Part shown: positions 55,337 to 63,655 of the stretch, piece by piece
Layout: every line of letters begins with the position of its first letter
Numbering within the stretch: the stretch's first letter is position 1
Source: an uncultured Pseudomonadota bacterium
Lineage (GTDB): Bacteria; Pseudomonadota; Gammaproteobacteria; Burkholderiales; SG8-39
Length of the DNA: 64,000 nucleotides
Direction: 5' to 3'
Assembly: GCA_903921325.1 (NCBI GenBank)
Contig: CAIXPL010000016.1
Coordinates: forward strand, 62,001-126,000
The notes under the pieces: model-generated
Database searches by the model: none
What the model saw: only the letters and a program-made list of their open reading frames with translations
Told to the model about the DNA's origin: nothing
Translations under genes and position numbers: made by a program

Positions 55337-55603
55337 ATGGCGGCCGCTAGTTTCGCAGATTTGGCGGTGCCGAGCGCGCGAAGAGGCGTGCCGGCCGTGG
55401 CGCCATGGGGCGCGAATTCGTGCGCTCCTGACGAGTTGCTGCAAAATAGACGGGGGCTCGGTTTTGACAACGCCCACGGCTTTCATCATAGGCATTTCAT
55501 GGGCAAGGTTGAAGCCGTCAGGTTTCAAAGCTACGAGGCCACAATGGAAAGGTTTCAGCGTGAATGGTTGGCGACTGTGCATTCAATGTGGCGGATCAAG
55601 TGA
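55337..55603 (+). pseudogene. TumE-like toxin remnant
   Basis: The 3' half of this frame reads GFDNAHGFHHRHFMGKVEAV followed by RFQSYEATMERFQREW, the C-terminal block of TumE/DUF6516-type toxins (DN-x-H/G, HxHR). Upstream residues do not match the usual N-terminal strands (IWRVP, HxYKYSLxY), and I could not find them in the other two frames. Its TGA overlaps the ATG of an HVO_A0114-type regulator (TGATG), the gene order of tumE-tumA pairs. So this looks like an N-terminally lost toxin, or a divergent one. Coordinates of the 5' end are arbitrary. Confidence 0.5.
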
Positions 55604-55977
55604 TGACCAGGATGGTTGTTCGCACCGATGATGTCGAGGGATTCTTCTTGCGAGCCAGGGCGGCGGCGAGGCGGGCTGACGAGGGCCAGCGCTTCGAGGG
55701 CAGGGTCACTCTTTCTTTTGAAGACCCGCAGAGAATGTTCACGGTTTTGTCCGAGGAGCGGCGGCGTTTGATGCTGGAAGTCTTGACCGAGGCCAAGTCG
55801 CTCAACGAGCTGACGCAGAGTCTGCATCGCAACAGGTCGTCCATTACCAAGGATGTCGGACTTTTGGAAAAATGGGGCTTGATCGTGTCACGCCGCGAAG
55901 TCAATCCCGGCCACGGCATACAGAAGGTCGTGCAGTGTGTGGCGCCTAAGATCGATCTGGTCGCGACACTCGGTTAA
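55603..55977 (+). CDS. HVO_A0114-type HTH regulator (TumA-like antitoxin)
   Basis: 124-residue protein with a winged helix-turn-helix (about residues 45-110): RRRLMLEVLTEAKSLNELTQ, then NRSSITKDVGLLEKWGLIV. This fold is typical of putative antitoxins next to TumE-type toxins. Its ATG overlaps the stop of the upstream reading frame by one base, giving coupled translation. If the toxin is dead, it may act on its own as a regulator, perhaps of the downstream hydroxylase/importer operon. Confidence 0.72.
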   Translation: MTRMVVRTDDVEGFFLRARAAARRADEGQRFEGRVTLSFEDPQRMFTVLSEERRRLMLEVLTEAKSLNELTQSLHRNRSSITKDVGLLEKWGLIVSRREVNPGHGIQKVVQCVAPKIDLVATLG

Positions 55978-56176
55978 ACCGGGTCACCTGGCCCGTCTGC
56001 GATGGGTTGCTGCTGCACTGTTCTTTAGGTTGCAGCATGACTTCGGCGAAAGTTCCTTGATTGACCACGGCAGTGGCCCTTGCGGCAGTTCACTAATGAA
56101 CAGCTTGCCAACCGGCTGAACTCGGTTGATGATTTTGCTCCATTGATCTTGACCGATCGAGCAGGGGAGCAGGCAC

Positions 56177-58564
56177 ATGCTGGGTAATCCGACCGGATCA
56201 TCCTTTATCGGTAAACCGATGCTGAGGGTGGAGGACGATCGCCTGCTACGTGGTCGCGGTCAGTATCTGGCCGACTTGCAACTGCCCGGCATGGCGCACG
56301 CAGTCTTTCTGCGCAGCCCTCATGCGCATGCCCGCATTGTCAGCATCAACGTCACATCCGCACTGGCAATGCCCGGCGCATTGGCCGTGTACACCGCCAA
56401 AGACACTGCCCAGACGACCGAACCGATCTGCGTGGCCGGCGAAGTCCACACCCCTGAGCGCCTGCAGCGTGAATTGAAGCCGCTCGATCGCTTGCACCCG
56501 ATCCCGTTGTTTCCGATCGATCGGGTCACCTATGTCGGCCATCCGGTGGCGATGATCGTTGCTGACACTCGCCTTGCCGCCCAGGACGCGCTCGAAGCAA
56601 TCCAGGTCGACTACGAACCGCTGCCTTGCGTGCTTGATCCGGTGCTTGCCCTGGACGACCGTGCCCCGCTGGTCGAGCCGTCATGGGGCAGCAACCTTGC
56701 GCTGTCGGTCGCCACCGGCAAGGGCACCCCCGATCAGGTGTTTGCCAGCGCCGAGTTTGTCGTCGAAGAAGAGTTTCGCACCCACCGCTATGTCGCATCA
56801 CCCATGGAAACCCGCGGTGTGCTCGCACAGGCCGACCCCTTCGGCGAGTCGCTGACCGTGTGGGCAAGCACCCAGACCGCGCATGTGTTGCAAGGCATCA
56901 TCGCCAATACCTTGCGCATGCCGGTCGGGCAGGTCCGCGTGGTCGCCTGCGATGTCGGTGGCGGCTTTGGCCAGAAAGGCATACAGACGGTCGAGGATGC
57001 CCTGATCCCCTTTGCCGCACGCGCCTTGCGCCGCGCCGTGCGCTGGGTTGAAGACCGCGCCGAGAATCTGACCGCTGCCGCGCACGCGCGCGACCAGATC
57101 CACCGGATTGCGGTGGCGGCGGACAAGGACGGCCGCGTGCTGGCACTGCGCGACGATGTGATCGTCAATTTCGGCGCCTATAACGTGATCGGGCTGGTGG
57201 TGCCCTACAACACCTTGTCACATCTGCTGGGGCCCTACCACGTGCCCAATGTGCATATCTCGGTGCGTGCCGCGCTCACCAACACCTGCTTCACCTCGCC
57301 CTATCGGGGTGCCGGTCGGCCCGAGGCAGTGTTCGCAATGGAGCGCATTCTTGAGCGTCTGGCGGTGCGCCTGGGCATCGAGCCGGCTGAGTTGCGTGCA
57401 CGCAATCTGGTGCCGGCGGCTGCCATGCCCTATGACTGTGGGCTGCTCTACCGCGACGGCAATCCGCAGGTCTACGACTCGGGCAATTTCCCCGAGCTGT
57501 TGCGACGTGCACGCTCGATCATCGACCTCGATGCGATTCGCGCACGGCAAAAGGCTGCCGATCCGAGGCAGGGGCCATTGATTGGTGTCGGATTTTCGGT
57601 CTATGTGGAAGGCTCTGGCATGGGGCCATTCGAGGGCGCAACCGTTCGGGTGCTGCCATCCGGTCGCATCCATGTTGCCACGGGCGCGAGCAGTCAGGGC
57701 CAGGGGCATCGCACGGTGTACGCGCAGATCACCGCCGATGCGCTCGGCGTGCCGTTTGATTCAGTGGATGTGATTGGCGGTGACACCGCGACGATCGAAT
57801 ATGGCATTGGCACGATTGCGAGCCGTAGTACCGTGACCGCCGGCAATGCCATTCACAAGGCCTCGCGCCAGTTGCACGAGCGTGTCAAGGAGCTGGCTGG
57901 CGGCATGCTCGAAGCTGCTGCCGCCGATCTTGAAATCATCGATGGCAAGGTACAGATCAAGGGCGTGCCGGGCCGCTCAGTCACACTGTCGCAGCTTGCG
58001 CAGACAGCCGCACTCGCCGTGCTCAAGAAAGGTGCCGCAGGCGACGGGGTATTGGCCGAGACCGCCTACTTCATTCCACCCACGGTGACCTATTCCAGTG
58101 CCGCTCATGCGGTGGTGGTGAGCGTAGACCCTCAGACGGGCGTCACGCGCATCGAGCGCTATGTCGTCGTGCATGACTGTGGCCGGGTGGTCAATCCGCT
58201 GCTGGCCGATGCGCAAGTGGTGGGCGGCGTCATGCAGGGCATCGGCGGCATCCTGCGCGAAGAACTGGTCTATGACGCCGAGGGCCAGCCGCTCAGTGGC
58301 AGCTTCATGGACTACGCCATGCCCACCGCTGCCGATGCCCCCATGATTGAACTGGACCATATCGAGAGTCTGTCCACGCGCAATCCGCTCGGTGTCAAAG
58401 GGCTGGGTGAGGGCGGTGCGATCGGGCCACCGGCAGCGATTGCCAATGCCCTTGAGGATGCGCTCAAAGGCTATGGCGTCATCATCCGCCAGGGCCCGCT
58501 CACCGCGGCCCGTGTGCGTCATTGGATCAACCAGGCAGTCAACGAAAAGGAATCTGCATCATGA
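56177..58564 (+). CDS. Molybdenum hydroxylase large subunit heading an ABC importer operon
   Basis: 795-residue molybdopterin-binding subunit. Hammerhead domain (PMLRVEDDRLLRGRGQYLAD) then MoCo domains: VACDVGGGFGQKGIQTVEDA, active-site loop PYRGAGR (375-381, no Cys), ATGASSQGQGHRTV and catalytic Glu745 in GLGEGGAIG. Start set by GGGGAG eight bases upstream. Stop overlaps the next ATG (binding protein) by four bases. No FeS or FAD subunit gene is near; it may share CoxS/CoxM from elsewhere or use unlinked ones. Substrate is likely what the linked importer brings in. Confidence 0.93.
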   Translation: MLGNPTGSSFIGKPMLRVEDDRLLRGRGQYLADLQLPGMAHAVFLRSPHAHARIVSINVTSALAMPGALAVYTAKDTAQTTEPICVAGEVHTPERLQRELKPLDRLHPIPLFPIDRVTYVGHPVAMIVADTRLAAQDALEAIQVDYEPLPCVLDPVLALDDRAPLVEPSWGSNLALSVATGKGTPDQVFASAEFVVEEEFRTHRYVASPMETRGVLAQADPFGESLTVWASTQTAHVLQGIIANTLRMPVGQVRVVACDVGGGFGQKGIQTVEDALIPFAARALRRAVRWVEDRAENLTAAAHARDQIHRIAVAADKDGRVLALRDDVIVNFGAYNVIGLVVPYNTLSHLLGPYHVPNVHISVRAALTNTCFTSPYRGAGRPEAVFAMERILERLAVRLGIEPAELRARNLVPAAAMPYDCGLLYRDGNPQVYDSGNFPELLRRARSIIDLDAIRARQKAADPRQGPLIGVGFSVYVEGSGMGPFEGATVRVLPSGRIHVATGASSQGQGHRTVYAQITADALGVPFDSVDVIGGDTATIEYGIGTIASRSTVTAGNAIHKASRQLHERVKELAGGMLEAAAADLEIIDGKVQIKGVPGRSVTLSQLAQTAALAVLKKGAAGDGVLAETAYFIPPTVTYSSAAHAVVVSVDPQTGVTRIERYVVVHDCGRVVNPLLADAQVVGGVMQGIGGILREELVYDAEGQPLSGSFMDYAMPTAADAPMIELDHIESLSTRNPLGVKGLGEGGAIGPPAAIANALEDALKGYGVIIRQGPLTAARVRHWINQAVNEKESAS

Positions 58565-59799
58565 CCGGCAAGCATCCATCACTGCGTAGCGACCGTCGGC
58601 GTTTGATGAAATGGGCAGGCGCAAGTGCCGCATTGGGCAGTCTGTCATTTCCGGCGCTGGTACGCGCCCAGTCCGGGCCACTCAAGGTGGGAGTGATTCT
58701 GCCGCTCTCCGGCGTGCTGTCGTTCCCCGGGATTGCGACGCGTCGCGGCACCGAACTGGCCGTCAAGATGTTTGCCGAACAAGGCGTCACTCTCGATGTG
58801 ACCTATGCCGACTATGAATCCAAACCGGAGAACGGCCGGGTTGTGGCAGAACGACTGATCCGCGATGGCTGCACCATTCTGATCGGTGCCTGGGACTCCG
58901 GCGCAACGATCTCGGCTGCCCAGGCCTGCGAGGCGGCCAAAGTGCCACTGGTGGTCAATGTGGGCTCGGCGCGGCAGATCACCGAGCAGGGTTTTACTCA
59001 GGTATTCCGTAACTTCTCACCGTCCGATGACATCGTGGCGCACGGTGTGCAACGGTTCAAGGAAATTCTGCGGCCTGGCTTTGAGCCCAAGACCGCGGTT
59101 GTGCTGCACGTGAACGACACCTTTGGCCAGGCCACCAGCGGCGCGGTAAAAGCGCTTTGGGAAAAATCCGGCATGGGCATACGCATTGTCGACATGATCA
59201 GCTACGACGCCCGTGCGCGCGACCTGTCAGTTGAAGTGGCCAAGGCAAAAGCAAGCGGCGCGGACCTGGTCGCCCCGATCACCCGGGTGAACGATGCCAT
59301 TCTGATCGTCCGTGAAATGGTCAAGCAGGACTACAACCCAATGGCCATCTACGGGCCGAGTTCACCCGGACCGTATGAAAAAGCGTTTACCGACGCAATG
59401 GGTAAATACGCCAATGACTACCTGGTGTCGGTGCCCTGGTATGACGCCAGCCGTGCGCTCACCAAGCGGGTGCTCGATCGCTGGAGCAAGGCCTATCCGG
59501 ACGGCCGCTTTGAATTGAACTCCGGTTTTGGCTGGGAGAGCATTCAAGTCGTCGCCGATGCCTTCCAGCGGGCCAAGTCCAACCGTTCGGCTGATCTGCA
59601 CGAGGCGCTGCGTCAGACGCACATCAACGATCACATCATGGCCGGTGGCCCGATTGTGTTTGATGGCAAAGGGCAGAATCCGAACATCGGCATTCCGCTC
59701 TTGCAGGTGCAAAACCAGGAACCGGTGGTGGTGGGGCCGAAGGACGCAGCACAAGCCGCGGTCAAACTGCCGATGACCCGCTGGAGCGAGCGCGCCTGA
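58561..59799 (+). CDS. Branched-chain-type ABC importer, substrate-binding protein
   Basis: 412-residue periplasmic binding protein of the LivK type. Twin-arginine-like signal (SDRRRLMKWAGAS) cleaved near RAQS. Core features: KVGVILPLSGVLSFPGIATR, ADYESKPENGRVVAERLI, HVNDTFGQATSGAVKALW. ATG overlaps the preceding large-subunit stop. Start of a five-gene importer set. Ligand may be an aromatic or heterocyclic acid rather than an amino acid, judged only from the linked hydroxylase. Confidence 0.93.
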   Translation: MTGKHPSLRSDRRRLMKWAGASAALGSLSFPALVRAQSGPLKVGVILPLSGVLSFPGIATRRGTELAVKMFAEQGVTLDVTYADYESKPENGRVVAERLIRDGCTILIGAWDSGATISAAQACEAAKVPLVVNVGSARQITEQGFTQVFRNFSPSDDIVAHGVQRFKEILRPGFEPKTAVVLHVNDTFGQATSGAVKALWEKSGMGIRIVDMISYDARARDLSVEVAKAKASGADLVAPITRVNDAILIVREMVKQDYNPMAIYGPSSPGPYEKAFTDAMGKYANDYLVSVPWYDASRALTKRVLDRWSKAYPDGRFELNSGFGWESIQVVADAFQRAKSNRSADLHEALRQTHINDHIMAGGPIVFDGKGQNPNIGIPLLQVQNQEPVVVGPKDAAQAAVKLPMTRWSERA

Positions 59800-59803
59800 A
59801 CCG

Positions 59804-59859
59804 GTGCAACTGAGCCAGTGCAACTGAGCGAATGCAACTGAGCGAATGCAACTGAGCAA
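59804..59859. repeat. 14-bp tandem repeat, four units
   Basis: Four near-identical 14-base units (GTGCAACTGAGCCA, then GTGCAACTGAGCGA and variants starting ATG). They fill the gap between the binding-protein stop and livH. The unit is not a multiple of three and gives stop codons in all frames, so it only changes gene spacing. Confidence 0.92.
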
Positions 59860-59871
59860 TTGCCGCCACCG

Positions 59872-60750
59872 ATGAATGAACTCTATGTCGGTGCCCTGAT
59901 CAATGGGCTGCTGATCGGCGCGGTGTACGCGCTGATCGCCACCGGACTCAACCTGATTTTCGGGGTGATGCGGGTGGTCAATTTCGCCCATGGCGAGATG
60001 GTCGTGATCGGCATGTACATGGGTTATGGCCTGTGGCGGCTCACCGGCTGGCCACCGATTGCGACGATACCTTTTGCGCTGATCGGCCTGTTCGCTATGG
60101 GCTATGGCTTTCAGCGCTGGATCGGCAATGCCTTTGTCGCACGCCCGCAGCATGTGCAGTTCGTGCTCTATATTGGCCTCGCGCTGGTGATCACCGGTGT
60201 GCACGCGGTCATCTTTGGACCTGACCCGATGGGCATCCAGAGCGCCGCCAGCTTTGATGTCTATCGGGTTGCCGGTCTTCGCATCGACGCTACCCGATTG
60301 CATGCGGCGCTGGCAGCCTGTGTGCTGATCGCACTTCTGTGGGCCTGGCTGCGCTTCAGCCTCACGGGCAAGGCATTGCACGCGGCGGCAGACAATCTGC
60401 TGGGCGCGCGTGCGATTGGTATTCGCACCAATCACATCTTTGCGCTTGCCATGGGCATGGGGGCAGCGTGTGCCGGTGCCGCTGGCGCGCTGCTCGCACC
60501 GCTCTATGACACACAACCGTATCTTGCCTCGGAATTCACGCTGCTCGCTTTCATCATCGTCATTGTGGGTGGGCTCGCCAGTCTGCCCGGCGCTTTGCTC
60601 GGCGGCGTGCTGGTGGGCGTTGCCGAGGCGTTTGCTGCCGTCGTGATCGAACCCTCTGCAAAGAGCCTTTTCAGCTATGGGTTGCTGATCATTGTGCTGG
60701 TCCTGATGCCGCAGGGGTTGCTCGGTGGCCGCCAGGGTGCGGGCCGATGA
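59872..60750 (+). CDS. livH: Branched-chain-type ABC importer permease LivH
   Basis: 292-residue inner-membrane permease with about eight helices. GLNLIFGVMRVVNFAHGEMV is the LivH signature and an EAA-like loop lies near ADNLLGARAIGIRTN. ATG 59872 is preferred; TTG at 59860 is in frame but close to the tandem repeat. Four-base overlap with livM. Confidence 0.93.
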   Translation: MNELYVGALINGLLIGAVYALIATGLNLIFGVMRVVNFAHGEMVVIGMYMGYGLWRLTGWPPIATIPFALIGLFAMGYGFQRWIGNAFVARPQHVQFVLYIGLALVITGVHAVIFGPDPMGIQSAASFDVYRVAGLRIDATRLHAALAACVLIALLWAWLRFSLTGKALHAAADNLLGARAIGIRTNHIFALAMGMGAACAGAAGALLAPLYDTQPYLASEFTLLAFIIVIVGGLASLPGALLGGVLVGVAEAFAAVVIEPSAKSLFSYGLLIIVLVLMPQGLLGGRQGAGR

Positions 60751-61865
60751 GTCGCCAATGGTGGGCAGCGCTTGTGTTTGTCGCGGCACTGGCCTTGCTA
60801 CCCTTAGGTGCCAGTGACTATCTGCTCTCGGCACTGACACTGGTGTTCATTGCGGCGTTGGTCGGGATTGCCTGGAATCTGATGATGGGCTTTGCCGGTC
60901 AGTTGTCGCTCGGACATGCTCTCTATTTCGGCGTGGGCGCTTATACCGTGGCGATCCTTGCGGAGCGCTATGGCGTGACGCCCTGGATCGGAATGGGCAT
61001 CGCGTTCGCAGCCGGCGCCGCTATTGCCCTGCTCATCGGAGCGCTGGGGTTTCGCTTTGCGGTGCGTGGGGTCTACTTTGCGCTACTCACGATCGCGTTT
61101 GCCGAATTCGGTCGCATCGTGTTCGAACACTGGAGTTTTGTGGGCGGTACCGGCGGTTTTTACCTGAAAGCGCTCAGTGCGACGAATGTGCCGCTCATCA
61201 GTCTGCGCGGGGGCGCACGTTTCAACTATTACGCCTTGCTGGTGACTCTCACGTTCGCCTGGTGGCTCTCGGTGGCAGTCGTCCGTAGCGCAATTGGGTA
61301 CCGCTGGCGGGCGATCCGCGATGACGAGGACGCGGCACGCGCTCTGGGTGTGCCGGCCTTTCGCCTCAAGCTGCTTGCTGTTGCACTGAGCGGTGGATTG
61401 ACCGCGATCGCGGGGGGCTGGAGTGGGCTGATAGGCGGGAGCCTGTTTCCTGACTCGGTGCTCGGCATGCGGCTGAGCATCGATTTCATCGTGGCGCCGA
61501 TCGTGGGTGGCATCGGCACCTTGTTTGGCCCCATTCTGGGTGCCTTCATCGTGGTGCCACTCAATGAGTGGTCGCGTGAGCTGGCGCAGGCGGCTGGCAT
61601 CAATGGCTTGAATCTGCTCATCTATGGTGTGCTGCTGATGGCCGTGATCATTGTGGCGCCGCAGGGCGGTTGGCCATGGATCGCGCGAAGGTTGGGCTTG
61701 GTTGAACGGGTACCCTGTCGGCCTGGCGAGCAGGCTCGGAACGGCGTAGCGATTGCTGCGTCGGACTCAACGACCGGTGATACGCACGGTCAAACATCGG
61801 GTCGAACGCAGGGCCAAACACCGAGTCGAGCGCAGGGCCAAACGTCTGATCGGGCGACTCAATGA
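60747..61865 (+). CDS. livM: Branched-chain-type ABC importer permease LivM, extended tail
   Basis: 372-residue permease with about ten helices. LMMGFAGQLSLGHALYFGVG is the LivM signature, with RAIRDDEDAARALGVPAFRLK as the ATPase contact loop. The last 40 residues are hydrophilic and hold a 24-bp tandem repeat, beyond the normal end of LivM. ATG overlaps livH and the stop overlaps livG (both ATGA). Confidence 0.93.
   Translation: MSRQWWAALVFVAALALLPLGASDYLLSALTLVFIAALVGIAWNLMMGFAGQLSLGHALYFGVGAYTVAILAERYGVTPWIGMGIAFAAGAAIALLIGALGFRFAVRGVYFALLTIAFAEFGRIVFEHWSFVGGTGGFYLKALSATNVPLISLRGGARFNYYALLVTLTFAWWLSVAVVRSAIGYRWRAIRDDEDAARALGVPAFRLKLLAVALSGGLTAIAGGWSGLIGGSLFPDSVLGMRLSIDFIVAPIVGGIGTLFGPILGAFIVVPLNEWSRELAQAAGINGLNLLIYGVLLMAVIIVAPQGGWPWIARRLGLVERVPCRPGEQARNGVAIAASDSTTGDTHGQTSGRTQGQTPSRAQGQTSDRATQ
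61785..61856 (+). repeat. 24-bp tandem repeat, three units, at the livM 3' end
   Basis: Three imperfect units of 24 bases encode HGQTSGRT, QGQTPSRA and QGQTSDRA at the LivM C-terminus. The frame is kept, adding a Gln/Thr/Arg tail that is probably cytoplasmic. Confidence 0.9.
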
Positions 61866-62590
61866 GCGCGATACTCCAATTGAAAGGTGTGACCCGGCGC
61901 TACAGTGGTCTGGTGGCCGTGAGCGACGTCTCATTTGACATCGAGCAAGGGTCGATCACCGCGCTCATTGGCCCAAATGGTGCTGGCAAGACCACCACCT
62001 TTGGAATGATTGCGGGTGCCATCAGCCCGAGCGCCGGTTCGATCCATTACGAGGGTGTGCGTATCGACGGCGTGGCCCCTGAACGACTGTGCGCCATGGG
62101 TATCGCCCGTACGTTTCAGATTGTCCGTCCGCTGCAAGGCATGAGTGTGATCGACAACGTGATGATCGGCGCGCTCAATCGCACATCGAATTTGAAAATT
62201 GCCCGCTCAAACGCGCTCGATCTGCTCGATCGCGTGGGGCTTGGCACCAAGGCATTTGAGATGGCCTCCAACCTCACCTTGCCCGATCGCAAGCTGCTCG
62301 AGACCGCCAAGGCGCTGGCGACCGGGCCGAAGCTGCTGATGCTCGATGAGGTGATGGCGGGACTACGGCCGGCGGAGGCCGATCGCGTCATGGATGTGCT
62401 GTCCGCGGTGCGGGCCGAGGGCGTGACCATCTTATTGATTGAGCATGTCATGCGCGTGGTCATGGCGATCGCGCAGCACGTTATTGTGCTTAACCACGGT
62501 GAGCTTATCGCGCGCGGTACACCGAGCGCGATCGTCACCCATCCGCGGGTAATTGAAAGCTATCTGGGTACCAAGGCGATTCACCCATGA
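61862..62590 (+). CDS. livG: Branched-chain-type ABC importer ATPase LivG
   Basis: 242-residue ABC ATPase. Walker A GPNGAGKTT near residue 40, Walker B LLMLDEVMAGL. The ABC signature reads LTLPDRKLLETAKAL instead of the usual LSGGQ, a variant seen in LivG-like subunits. C-terminal LIEHVMRVVMAIAQHVIVLN matches the family. Overlaps livM and livF by four bases. Confidence 0.94.
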   Translation: MSAILQLKGVTRRYSGLVAVSDVSFDIEQGSITALIGPNGAGKTTTFGMIAGAISPSAGSIHYEGVRIDGVAPERLCAMGIARTFQIVRPLQGMSVIDNVMIGALNRTSNLKIARSNALDLLDRVGLGTKAFEMASNLTLPDRKLLETAKALATGPKLLMLDEVMAGLRPAEADRVMDVLSAVRAEGVTILLIEHVMRVVMAIAQHVIVLNHGELIARGTPSAIVTHPRVIESYLGTKAIHP

Positions 62591-63300
62591 GTGCCTTGTT
62601 GAGCGTTGACCAATTGCAATCAGGCTACGAGGGCGTGGCGATCCTCAACGGCATCGATCTGCACGTTGATCGGGGCGAGACCGTGGCTGTGGTGGGTGCC
62701 AATGGCGCCGGCAAGACCACCTTGATCAGGACACTGGGCGGTCTGCTCAAGCCACGCGCTGGTTCGATCCTGTTTGACGCAAAGGAAATGGCTGGATCAG
62801 CGAGCGACCGGGTCTGCGAAGCAGGTCTTGCGCACGTGCCCGAAGGACGGCAGTTGTTTGCGACGCTCTCGGTTGAAGACAATCTGCGACTGGGTGGGCA
62901 CCTGAATCGCTCGCGTGCCCGAATGGTCCGTAATCTCACGCGGGTCTATGACATTTTTCCGCGACTGGGGGAGCGACGTCGACAGCAGGCCGGCAGCTTG
63001 TCAGGCGGTGAGCAGCAGATGGTGGCAATCGGCCGCGCACTCATGGCCGAACCGATACTGATGATGCTCGATGAGCCCTCGCTCGGTTTGTCCCCGATCA
63101 TGGTGGCAACGCTCTTTGATGTGATCGGTCAATTGAACCGGGATGGCATCAGCATTCTGCTGGTCGAGCAGAATGTGGCCGAATCACTGGCAGTCGCAGC
63201 GCGCGGCTATGTGCTTGAGAACGGCGAAGTTGTTCTCGCAGGAACGAGTGCCGCGCTGCTTGGCGATGACCGCGTGCGACGAGCCTATCTCGGCCTATGA
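62587..63300 (+). CDS. livF: Branched-chain-type ABC importer ATPase LivF
   Basis: 237-residue ABC ATPase. Walker A GANGAGKTT, canonical signature LSGGEQQMVAIGRAL, Walker B LMMLDEPSLGLSP, and LLVEQNVAESLAVAARGYVL at the end. Last gene of the large subunit-binding protein-livHMGF operon, all joined by ATGA overlaps except the binding protein/livH junction. Confidence 0.95.
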   Translation: MSALLSVDQLQSGYEGVAILNGIDLHVDRGETVAVVGANGAGKTTLIRTLGGLLKPRAGSILFDAKEMAGSASDRVCEAGLAHVPEGRQLFATLSVEDNLRLGGHLNRSRARMVRNLTRVYDIFPRLGERRRQQAGSLSGGEQQMVAIGRALMAEPILMMLDEPSLGLSPIMVATLFDVIGQLNRDGISILLVEQNVAESLAVAARGYVLENGEVVLAGTSAALLGDDRVRRAYLGL

Positions 63301-63352
63301 TCGCCGCAGTGGGCGGGTGTGTCGCTGCAATCGCCGATGATGCCTGTTCGCC

Positions 63353-63550
63353 TCAGGAAGACCGCTGGCCAAGCGCCTTCTCGATCTTCTGATCGGTCTT
63401 GTACTGACCCAGCGCATACACCGCCCAGATCGTTGCCGGAATCCACCCGATGAGCGTGATTTGAAGAATCAGGCAGATGACGCCGGCAATCGGGCGACCG
63501 ATTGTGAAGAAGGTGAGCCAGGGTAGAAGGAACGAAACGATCAAGCGCAT
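63353..63550 (-). CDS. YqaE/Pmp3-family small membrane protein
   Basis: 65-residue protein with two hydrophobic helices (LIVSFLLPWLTFFTIGRPIA and VICLILQITLIGWIPATIWA). The IPATIWAVYAL pattern is typical of the Pmp3/YqaE (UPF0057) family, linked to membrane potential and salt stress. Convergent with livF. Confidence 0.88.
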   Translation of the reverse strand: MRLIVSFLLPWLTFFTIGRPIAGVICLILQITLIGWIPATIWAVYALGQYKTDQKIEKALGQRSS

Positions 63551-63655
63551 AACGAAAGCCTCGCAGTCTTGGTTGTCAGAAAATAAACCGTCGCTTGTTT
63601 GCGGCGTTGAGTCGTGCGATGTGAGGAATCCGTCAATACTTTACGATACTTGCCG

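Noticed and set aside
59362-60840. A 492-codon open frame on the minus strand
   Set aside because: It opposes the binding protein and livH genes and shows only low-complexity His/Gln/Arg sequence.
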